Source: Hygrophila difformis (Eukaryota > Streptophyta > Magnoliopsida > Lamiales > Acanthaceae). Taken from it: a stretch of 64,000 nt of DNA. A program made the translations under genes and the position numbers. The number at the start of each line of letters is the position of its first letter. Position 1 is the stretch's first letter. Positions 47,401-57,488 of the stretch are shown piece by piece. The notes below the pieces were generated by a model. It made no database searches, was not told the origin of the DNA, and saw only the letters and a list, made by a program, of their open reading frames with translations. The DNA is taken from the NCBI GenBank assembly GCA_030278955.1, contig JAOANR010000003.1, positions 29,961,227-30,025,226 on the forward strand, in the 5' to 3' direction.

Positions 47401-49473
47401 AGAGATGATCTAGACACATAAAGGAACAACTTTCATGAAGACATCAACCATTGGAAACGATAATAGGTAGGAGTAATATGAACAACAAAACTGAGTACAC
47501 CATGAAACGAATTCTGCCAACAGGATTTCAGAAAATACCAGATGAATTTTTGACGCTCAAATCATGTCCAAAAATTCTGAAAATTTACAGAGATCATATT
47601 CAAGGTGTTAGGAACATTTTTTATTTAGAAAGGTTTTCCCAAAAACGAACGGATCTAGACGAACAAGGATGAACAAAAGAAACTATCCTGAAGAAACCCT
47701 AAATCACAGATTTGACAAGGAATGGATTTCGAGTTGAATCTCCATGAATACTCAACCAAAAGCTCTAAAATTTGAAAGGCACAACACTAACTTACCATCT
47801 ATGAAGTGGTATCAAGAAATTCTCAAATCCAAGCCTTTAGGATGTCCAAAGTCCACAACTCCATTGCTATTCCTCCACAAAGCTAGGTTTTGGACACATG
47901 GAGAGAGATTCTTAGTTATCTACCCAAAGATCTCAATCTAAACAAGATATGTGAACTTAAAAACATCCTTACCTACTGGATGAAGAGATTGGATGTTGAA
48001 GAAAGCCTTCCTTGCTTGACCAACTAGAAGAATACTCATAAATCCCACCAACACTTTCTCAAGTTTTTTTCTAAAATTTGCAATGATGGGAGTGGAATTC
48101 AAATGGCTGCCTTTGGTAGCTAAATGAGGGTATTAAATAAATTCTCACAAGACTTCTATCCACCCTAGAGTGTTAGGAGTCACAAGTCACATGGGAGACA
48201 CAAGTCACAAGTCACAAGTCACATAGGAGTCACATGCACAACCTAACAAAGTTGGCACTCACTATGGTATATGTCCAAAAACAGAGATGCTGGGACTAAA
48301 TGGCTTGGCCAAAAATTCTAAAATTTGACGTGCATAATCTAGACACAATTTGGAACAACTTTTGTGTTGAACACTTTAAGTGATTCCCACTGTAGGTAGG
48401 TCAAATAATTCGATTCTTATAGCTAAAAATTTCTGTCAGCTTGTATCCTAATGGTAATGGTGTGAATGACTTTATCACTTCATAATTCAATCCTTATTAC
48501 TCTAATTGTGGCCCCAATACCTTATAATAATAATAAGAATAATATGTATATATATTTATATATATACTAAAATAAAAATTAAGTGATCTTGTAAGTCATA
48601 CATAGCTCCAAAAAGGAATATATTCCTTATTTGAAAATGACAAGATATGATTAATACTCCACCCTACAATTTCAAACAATAGCCAAATCATTCCCAATTA
48701 TATTATGGCATTCTAGAATAATTCCATAATAAAAAATATGGGTAGAATGATTAATCAAGGATATATATAAAATAGATAATTCTCATTATAATTTAAACAT
48801 GTAAATATATTCATGTATATACATGTGTACATGTTTGGAAAGATTATTTCAAGACCAAGGTATATATATGTGTATATAAACTTGTATATGGATTTAAAAT
48901 ATTCTATGAACCATATACTTATTACACTTGATATTGAAATCCATATATTTATTTGAAAAGACAAATATATATAATTTTTCAAAGTATGTTTTGTAGAAAA
49001 TAATATACTAATCTTTAAGCACATATTTGAACATATAAATATATATAGATTTGATTAAAAATCTACTTAGTGAATTGATCAAAATATATATATTCATATA
49101 TATATTTCGGGCAATTTCTATGGTATTACAATCTACCCTCCTTAAGAATCAACTTTGTCCCCGAAGTTGCGCGACTTATTGACCGATTGATTGATTGCGA
49201 TTGTATCATTAAATTTCTTCCGACTTCACGGGTTCTTGGAATTAAAATTCTTTTCCTTCATGAACTTAACTCCAATTATTTTTACTCAATTTATGGAATG
49301 TCTTCGGGCTTCCTTTCCCTCTTTTATTCCATTTTGAATTTAAATCTATCGGCGTTTCATATCCGAGCAATAATTTATTGTGATAAATTATTTTCTTCTT
49401 CTCGGAAATATTTCAACATTGATCGGAATAAATTTTATTCCTTTGGGCGTTGATAAAAATTCGGGGTATTACA
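44423..49473 (-). repeat. Left giant LTR (3' LTR on the minus strand)
   Basis: Plus-strand ends are TGTAACACCCCGG and GGGGTATTACA. Inside are four to five copies of AGCCGGTGATCCGGCGGCCGC at 45217-45460, a doubled block around CCATACGGATACAC (45470-45620), AGTCACA repeats at 48178-48235, eight loose copies of an about 185-bp module (45900-48380), and a pol-tail-like border at 49130-49170. Confidence 0.95.
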
Positions 49474-49488
49474 TCCTCCCCCCCTTAA
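49474..49488 (-). other. Polypurine tract of the nested element
   Basis: The minus strand reads CTTAAGGGGGGAGGA directly before the LTR start TGTAATACCCC. The bases just upstream (GGCAGTTATGGGGACATAAC) equal the pol end of the host gypsy element, a leftover of a lost pol gene. Confidence 0.88.
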
Positions 49489-50076
49489 GATTACAGTTAT
49501 GTCCCCATAACTGCCTATGTATTTCACAACCATGTTTGGGTATCATTGCATATGATCCTTCCTCAGTATTCTTCTAGGTGTCATTCTAGAAGCACGCGAA
49601 GATGAGTTTCTAAGTGATCAAGATCTAGGACTAAGGCAAAGTTAGTCTGAAGTTGGCGCTTCTAAGTCAAGACTCAAGTCGAGTTCTAAGGTAGGAGTGT
49701 TTCTTATTACCGATAATTCACATAAAAAGAGTTAGTGTAAATATTTATGTATGCATATGTATATGTGATCCCCCCAATAAAAAAAATTTTATGCATGCAT
49801 TTATTTATCCATGGGTTTTAAAAATAAATTTATTCCATGGATCGATTAAAATAAGGATAAAAGGTTTGGGCCACTATATTGGGCCGAAAGAAATAAATTA
49901 TTTGGGCTTTAAATAAAAACAAGGTTATTTGGGCCAAAAATAATTTCTTGGGCTTCTAAAAAAAATTTTGGGCTAAAAATTTGGGCTTTAACTTCAAAAT
50001 AATAATTGGGCTCTTTAAAATATAATAGCTTCAAAATAATCCGGGCTCTTTAAAATAGTAGTTTTAAAATATTCCG
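49489..50076 (-). repeat. Remnant internal domain of the nested element
   Basis: At its plus-strand left side a trace of the pol 3' end remains (49494-49513 hairpin). The rest is non-coding. Near the PBS side, minus-strand units GAGCCCGGAATATTTTAAAAC and GAGCCCGGATTATTTTGAAG repeat with a period near 41 bp, and further left the word TTGGGC recurs every 20-40 bases (49866-50020). Confidence 0.75.
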
Positions 50077-50089
50077 GGCTCTGATACCA
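50077..50089 (-). other. PBS of the nested element
   Basis: On the minus strand this reads TGGTATCAGAGCC, three bases after the LTR end (ACA-ATG-TGGTATC). It is followed by about 41-bp repeats that start with GAGCCC. Confidence 0.9.
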
Positions 50090-50092
50090 CAT

Positions 50093-53000
50093 TGTAACAC
50101 CCCGGTTTTGGTAACCCAGGCCGGGATGCCACCGCCACACCTCCCTAGCAAGACACGGTTTCTCCGAGCTCACTAAAGAGATGCAAGGCTATGGTTTTTC
50201 AGAATTAAAAATATTCAAACAGCCCATTCATAAATAATTTAAAAATAATACATCAAAGTTGCAGCGGAAATTTTAATTTGTGCAGCGGAAATAAAGTATA
50301 AGGGCCGACATGGCCAAAACACGGGTTAAACAGTCCCGTTCATGCAAGTCGTAATTAAATGCAGGGATTTAAAATAGAGATTTCCCCAAATGTTCCCATG
50401 TATGCATATGACGATGCATAATCTTCGTACTCTGTAAGAAAAAGGAGATATATGGTTTGGGTCAGCAAAAACGCGCTGAGTAAGTTAACACATAGCATGT
50501 GTTAGGGGTTTCAAAGCCTTTAATTGTATTTAATAAAAAGATGTTTGTAGGTAAAACGCAATTTAAGTTTAACATCCAATAATAAATAGATGGCATGATT
50601 TAAAATAAAGATTTTCACGTGATCATGATTCAACTTTCATCGTAAAATGATTTGCACGGCATAGTTATGATAAGACTTTTTGTCATGCATAAAAACGTTT
50701 TATTTTAAAAATGCGATTATAATTGCATACTTAAAATAAACAATTAATTTCATAGTTAAAACTTAAGCATGGGCAATTATTTAAGACATGATTTAAAAAC
50801 ACGAATAATGCCGTAAGTAAATAAATAAAGATTTGAGCTTTTAAAAGTTCTCCCCGATACGTCACCATCTCAACAATATTTGATTTAGCCGGCAATCCGG
50901 CGGCCGCAGCCAATTTCATAAAATCTGAGCTTTTTAATATATTTCCCGTTACGCCATCATTTCAACAATATATTAGATAGCCGGTGATCCGGCGGCCGCA
51001 GCCAATAGTAACAGTTAGCCGGTGATCCGGCGGCCGCAGCCAATAGTAACAGATAGCCGGTGATCCGGCGGCCTCAGCCAATTTCATAAGTAACATGTCA
51101 TTTTAGCCGGTGATCCGGCGGCCGCAGCCGATACGCCATACCCAGTACCACTCCGTCGAGCCTCGAGTAACCCATACGGATACACTCGAGAGGGTAGGCA
51201 GTTGGTCTCTTGTGACCAAATACGCCATATCCAGTACCGCTCCGTCGAGCCTCGAGTAACCCATACGGATACACCCGAGAGGATAGGCCCAAAAATATAA
51301 GATGCCGTTTTGGCGATCTTTCGCGCGTAATATCATTGCCGGTTTGGCACAAAATGCACAATTAGGAGGGCACCCTGCAGAGCACTCACCCCCTGATTTT
51401 ATGTAACCGATATTGTTTCAACTTTAGTGTAACGGGATTTTCAAAAATATAGCTTTATCGTATCACAAGATTTCGATCGTTGTTTAAAAATTTCAAAATT
51501 TCACAAGTTAAAACCGATCGATGTCACAGTTTACGCCTTTTCAGTTTAAAAATCCATTTCTTAGGCGATTGATCTGAAATTTTCACAGTAGCTCAAAAAC
51601 ATCCCAATGAACAACTTTCATGTTTTGAGGTTTCCGGAAAAATGATAGGAAGCATGTCAAAAATCAAGTTTTCTACTCAAATAGTATGCTGTTAGGATTC
51701 AGGTTTGACACCTTTCAAAGATTTGACTTTTTATCATATCAAATGATCTCCAAAAATTCTGAAATTTCATATGCATATACTAGACATGATTATATGCAAC
51801 TTTTGTTTAGAACTCAAAGATTGGATCGGACTAGATATGATAGAAATATGCTCATCAAGTTCGGTTAAGAAAACTGTCAACCTTTGAAAATTCTTTAAAA
51901 CGCAGAATATGTCCGACTCGATTTGGGGTATCAAAACTTGATGAAAATGCATGAAATTTTACAGAGGTATTCAAGACTCATAGATCTACAATTCTTATGT
52001 TCAACACCAATCCTAGATTGGTCTAGATCCAAGGTCAAAATAACCAACAAGTTTGAATAAAAATTCTGTCAAGGATTCTAAGATCCAGATTTGATACTCT
52101 TCGGTTTTGGGTCGGTTTCAGGTTTCAAAACAACATGAAAAATTCTAAAATTTTTACAGAGGCTAGACCAAAGTCTTAGGAACACTTTTCATGTTTTGAG
52201 TTTTATTGTTTGAGCAGCTTTAGAGGTTCGAAAAATTCATACGAAAACGCTGCGTTGAGGGTTTCTCTTGTTGACAGATTTTTATAAATTTTCTTGAGTT
52301 GAATCTCTATGTTTGGTTGCATTTTAAGTCACCCAAAACCATAGTAAGGTTAACTTACAGTGGGGATAATGTCTAGGAGGTCACGGGGTCGTCCGGAATC
52401 CACGGGATGTCACGAACGAATCTCTTCCACCCGATTTATTCTTCCTTTGGCTCCGATTTGTGTTTGAATATGAAGATTCGTAAGTTAGGATGATGGTTAT
52501 GATCTTAAAACAATAAGGAAATCTGATTTACATCTAGGAGTATAGACTCTTACAATCACTAAGCCATAATAACCATATTTGCCGTTTTGGCTACAAGAGG
52601 GGGCGGCCCAACGAGCTCCACCAAGTGCACTTAGCCTCTAAATACATTGGACACCCCACTCGATCAAAACTTACAACGTTTCAAAATCCACATTTTTAAC
52701 ATTTCCAAACCATGACTACATTTTCAGAATATACGCATTTCAAAAAGAGTGAGAATCGACTCATAGATCATCAAAATACACAAGTACGATTTACCGACAA
52801 AAATAGTCCTTTGGGCAGTTTCAGAAATCGCATATGGAAACTTAGCAAATCATTTTCAAAAATTCCGAAATTTTTACAGGAGCTAGAACACACCCAAATG
52901 AACATTTTTCATAGAAATAGGCTTCTTCAAAATCGGACTCTAAGTGACCTAAAAAAAATGATTTCAGATCCATCTTTTCCAAAAGTGTAAATCCTACTGT

Positions 53001-55144
53001 TCATTCGACCACAGTCTATTTAAAAATTCATAACAAATTCAAACTTATTCCAAAAATTATGAAATTTTACAGAGATGATCTAGACACATAAAGGAACAAC
53101 TTTCATGAAGACATCAACCATTGGAAACGATAATAGGTAGGAGTAATATGAACAACAAAACTGAGTACACCATGAAACGAATTCTGCCAACAGGATTTCA
53201 GAAAATACCAGATGAATTTTTGACGCTCAAATCATGTCCAAAAATTCTGAAAATTTACAGAGATCATATTCAAGGTGTTAGGAACATTTTTTTATTTAGA
53301 AAGGTTTTCCCAAAAACGAACGGATCTAGACGAACAAGGATGAACAAAAGAAACTATCCTGAAGAAACCCTAAATCACAGATTTGACAAGGAATGGATTT
53401 CGAGTTGAATCTCCATGAATACTCAACCAAAAGCTCTAAAATTTGAAAGGCACAACACTAACTTACCATCTATGAAGTGGTATCAAGAAATTCTCAAATC
53501 CAAGCCTTTAGGATGTCCAAAGTCCACAACTCCATTGCTATTCCTCCACAAAGCTAGGTTTTGGACACATGGAGAGAGATTCTTAGTTATCTACCCAAAG
53601 ATCTCAATCTAAACAAGATATGTGAACTTAAAAACATCCTTACCTACTGGATGAAGAGATTGGATGTTGAAGAAAGCCTTCCTTGCTTGACCAACTAGAA
53701 GAATACTCATAAATCCCACCAACACTTTCTCAAGTTTTTTTCTAAAATTTGCAATGATGGGAGTGGAATTCAAATGGCTGCCTTTGGTAGCTAAATGAGG
53801 GTATTAAATAAATTCTCACAAGACTTCTATCCACCCTAGAGTGTTAGGAGTCACAAGTCACATGGGAGACACAAGTCACAAGTCACAAGTCACATAGGAG
53901 TCACATGCACAACCTAACAAAGTTGGCACTCACTATGGTATATGTCCAAAAACAGAGATGCTGGGACTAAATGGCTTGGCCAAAAATTCTAAAATTTGAC
54001 GTGCATAATCTAGACACAATTTGGAACAACTTTTGTGTTGAACACTTTAAGTGATTCCCACTGTAGGTAGGTCAAATAATTCGATTCTTATAGCTAAAAA
54101 TTTCTGTCAGCTTGTATCCTAATGGTAATGGTGTGAATGACTTTATCACTTCATAATTCAATCCTTATTACTCTAATTGTGGCCCCAATACCTTATAATA
54201 ATAATAAGAATAATATGTATATATATTTATATATATACTAAAATAAAAATTAAGTGATCTTGTAAGTCATACATAGCTCCAAAAAGGAATATATTCCTTA
54301 TTTGAAAATGACAAGATATGATTAATACTCCACCCTACAATTTCAAACAATAGCCAAATCATTCCCAATTATATTATGGCATTCTAGAATAATTCCATAA
54401 TAAAAAATATGGGTAGAATGATTAATCAAGGATATATATAAAATAGATAATTCTCATTATAATTTAAACATGTAAATATATTCATGTATATACATGTGTA
54501 CATGTTTGGAAAGATTATTTCAAGACCAAGGTATATATATGTGTATATAAACTTGTATATGGATTTAAAATATTCTATGAACCATATACTTATTACACTT
54601 GATATTGAAATCCATATATTTATTTGAAAAGACAAATATATATAATTTTTCAAAGTATGTTTTGTAGAAAATAATATACTAATCTTTAAGCACATATTTG
54701 AACATATAAATATATATAGATTTGATTAAAAATCTACTTAGTGAATTGATCAAAATATATATATTCATATATATATTTCGGGCAATTTCTATGGTATTAC
54801 AATCTACCCTCCTTAAGAATCAACTTTGTCCCCGAAGTTGCGCGACTTATTGACCGATTGATTGATTGCGATTGTATCATTAAATTTCTTCCGACTTCAC
54901 GGGTTCTTGGAATTAAAATTCTTTTCCTTCATGAACTTAACTCCAATTATTTTTACTCAATTTATGGAATGTCTTCGGGCTTCCTTTCCCTCTTTTATTC
55001 CATTTTGAATTTAAATCTATCGGCGTTTCATATCCGAGCAATAATTTATTGTGATAAATTATTTTCTTCTTCTCGGAAATATTTCAACATTGATCGGAAT
55101 AAATTTTATTCCTTTGGGCGTTGATAAAAATTCGGGGTATTACA
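50093..55144 (-). repeat. Right giant LTR (5' LTR on the minus strand)
   Basis: This is a copy of the left LTR, essentially identical across 5 kb. Equivalent inner landmarks lie 5,670 bp further right. Confidence 0.95.
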
Positions 55145-55149
55145 GTTTT

Positions 55150-56516
55150 AGATCTTTGGCCAAATATGAAAGTCGTAGATAATGGTCTTAAGATGATCTC
55201 TGTAAAATTTCATCAAATTTGGAGTTGAATTGCTATGGTAGAATTCGAAATCTTTAAACTGTGATACATTAAATTCGGACAGAATTGTTCTTCTACGAAA
55301 ATTGGTGTTTTTGACCTATTTAGGTATCTCGGATTGAAAAAGTTAAAACACGAAAGTTGTAGATCTCGACGTTTCTGAGTCAGACGTGAAATTTTATAAT
55401 TTTTGGAATTAAATCTGATTTTAGACGAATTTTAGAGTAAACTGTGGTTTACCGGAAACAAAATCTTGAAATCTTGTTGAAACATGGAATTAACCTTTAG
55501 GGTTGAAATGAGTTGAGATATTATTTTTAAATAAATACAATTGAAGTCAGATTTAAAAAAATTAAATCCCCTTACAAACTTGATAAATTAAAATTAGGGG
55601 TGAGTGCTCTGCAGGGTGCCCCCTAACTGCTTCACTTCGTGCCTTAATGGACGATGGTGACCCCGCGCGCTAAACTTGAGATATGATATTGCCAAAACGG
55701 CGAAATATAGAGCCTACACTCTCGAGAATATCCACATGGGTTTCCCGAGGCTCCGGAGTGGTACTGGGTATGGCTGATACGGTTGCGGCCGCCGGGCTAC
55801 CGGCTAAACTTGTTGACATCGCGATACTATCGTGAAACTTTGAGATACCAAATCGAGGATGTAATGGGGATATTAAATTTAATTAAATTAGATTAAATTA
55901 TGTTGTCCAATTAAATTATTTAAATGTTTTATTTAAATTATGACTATTATCTTAAACCATGCGAAATATGTTGTTAAATAGAGCCCTGGAATAAATTATG
56001 CAATTGGATAGTTGCTTAGATTAAATAGAATATTATGTTATTATCATGTTTTTATTTAAGTATTAAATTAATGGCTTTTAAACCCTACGATCATGCATGT
56101 GTTAACTTACTCAGCAAGTTTGCTGACCAAAACCGTTTTTATTACTTTTCTTACAGAATATGTGGAATGAGCATGTGTGAGCACGATTCATGCATGGGAT
56201 TTTGGGAAACATTATTTTGCTTTTAAATTCGTACTTTAGACTATATTATGAACGGGCCTGTTTAACCCGTGTTTTTGCCATGTCGGCCCTATTTATATTT
56301 TCCGCTGCAATACTATACTAAAACAATTATTTCCGCTGCGATATGATATTATTATTTTCGTATTACATTGTATGGGCTATTTTGAATGATTTAAATGTTT
56401 TAAATACTGCAATACCTAGCCTTGCATCTCTTTAGTAAGCTCGGAGAAACCGTGTCTTACTAGGGAGATGTGGCGGTGACATCCCGACCTGGGTGACAAA
56501 AAACCGGGGTGTTACA
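55150..56516 (+). repeat. 5' LTR of the gypsy element, right part
   Basis: It continues AGATCTTTGGCC after the second GTTTT and ends GGGGTGTTACA directly before the PBS. It holds GAGTGCTCTGCAGGGTGCC (55604) and GGTTGCGGCCGCCGGGCTACCGGC (55771), whose reverse complements occur in the nested element, so both belong to one LTR superfamily. Confidence 0.88.
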
Positions 56517-56519
56517 AGT

Positions 56520-56532
56520 TGGTATCAGAGCC
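56520..56532 (+). other. PBS of the gypsy element
   Basis: TGGTATCAGAGCC lies three bases after the LTR end TTACA and matches the plant initiator-methionine tRNA 3' end. Confidence 0.92.
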
Positions 56533-56764
56533 CGGCTATTTTGAAACTATTATTTTTAAACCATTATTATTTTTAAAGTACTATTAATATTTTGACTATT
56601 ATTTTAAATTTTAAAGCATCAGTTCCATGGAAAATTTTTATTTTACAACCCATGGAAAATATATATATATATATGGCGCATTAAAATATTTTGGGGGGGG
56701 GGGGAATCATCATTCACATTTGCATATTGCATCTCTTTTATATAGAGAATTTAGGATCTTGACG

Positions 56765-56845
56765 AACTCGAACTTAGAATCTTGGCGAATTGAACCTAGA
56801 ATCTTGGCGAATTGAACTTAGAATCTTGGCAAATATTAACTTAGA
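56765..56845 (+). repeat. Short tandem repeat in the gypsy leader
   Basis: Three units of about 27 bp with the core CTTAGAATCTTGGCGAATTG lie between the PBS and the small ORF. A G run lies at 56693-56704. Confidence 0.8.
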
Positions 56846-56862
56846 TCTCTTGCTTGCGCTAG

Positions 56863-57198
56863 ATGGCTAGTCAAGACATGATGCAGTTGATGATCAGGAT
56901 GATGAGCGTTCATCTTTATTCCCACCAAACCTTAGAGCAAATGAAGTACCGTATGGCTCAATTGGAGGCCAATTTACATCACATGGGCAACTTGAGAGAG
57001 GCGGATCATCACCGCATAAACCAACTCGAACGCCAAGTCCAAACCCTCACTACACAAAACTTAATACTAAAGGAATACATCGATGCCCACGGGCAAGACT
57101 TGAACACTATCTTTGATGAGCTACTGCCGCCGAGTTCGGAGGAGGAAGATCCGGAGGAAGATCCTGCTACCCCACCGGATGACGTCATGAGACGCTAG
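56863..57198 (+). CDS. Small coiled-coil ORF in the leader of the gypsy element, 111 aa
   Basis: An ATG frame of 111 codons lies in sense orientation between PBS and gag. Residues 1-80 are rich in Met, Leu, Gln and His with heptad spacing (LEQMKYRMAQLEANLHHM, INQLERQVQTLTTQNLILKE), typical of a coiled coil. Residues 90-111 are an acidic tail (SSEEEDPEEDP). It is not part of the gag domain, which starts 291 bases downstream in another frame. Function unknown; it could be a separate element protein, or chance. The composition argues for coding. Confidence 0.5.
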   Translation: MASQDMMQLMIRMMSVHLYSHQTLEQMKYRMAQLEANLHHMGNLREADHHRINQLERQVQTLTTQNLILKEYIDAHGQDLNTIFDELLPPSSEEEDPEEDPATPPDDVMRR

Positions 57199-57302
57199 GA
57201 ATTCTATTGTTAGATACTATTTTGCTATGAAAATATTTCTACTTTTGTACTAAAATCTCTTTTGAGGAAATAAAATGCTCGATTTATTTATAAAAAAAAA
57301 CC

Positions 57303-57387
57303 CGGACAGATCTGTCCGTACAGCAGTACAAAAAAAAAATTCGAAATAAGAACAAATTAAAAAAAACCCCGAAGCGTACGACGCTTC
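57303..57387 (+). other. Palindrome and hairpin in the leader before gag
   Basis: CGGACAGATCTGTCCG (57303-57318) is a perfect 16-base palindrome. GAAGCGT-ACG-ACGCTTC (57371-57387) is a hairpin with a 7-bp stem and 3-base loop. Both lie between A-rich tracts, 100-190 bases upstream of the gag ATG. Confidence 0.75.
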
Positions 57388-57488
57388 TTAGTTCGATCAA
57401 GCACCACGTGCTAGATCACAAAACACATATACATTGCTTAGACTATATGCTAAATTCACCAGTCCTAATCTATCCTATTTGTACCAGA

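Larger units (their letters stand above)
44423..55144 (-). mobile_element. Nested gene-less LTR element with giant LTRs, very young
   Basis: Direct repeats of 5,051 bp (44423-49473) and 5,052 bp (50093-55144) flank only 619 bp. Perfect target duplication GTTTT lies at 44418-44422 and 55145-55149. PBS and polypurine tract on the minus strand set its orientation, opposite to the host element. The only LTR difference I noticed is one extra T in a run (near 47628 / 53292), so insertion is recent. No LTR or internal ORF resembles gag or pol; the longest are under 100 codons. It must be mobilised by proteins of a relative such as the host gypsy element. Confidence 0.95.

Noticed and set aside
44423..55144. 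The 5-kb identical repeat as an assembly duplication
   Set aside because: PBS, polypurine tract, TG...CA ends, a perfect 5-bp target duplication and a readable empty site at 63800 all fit an LTR element; identity then means youth. Long reads would still be a fair check.
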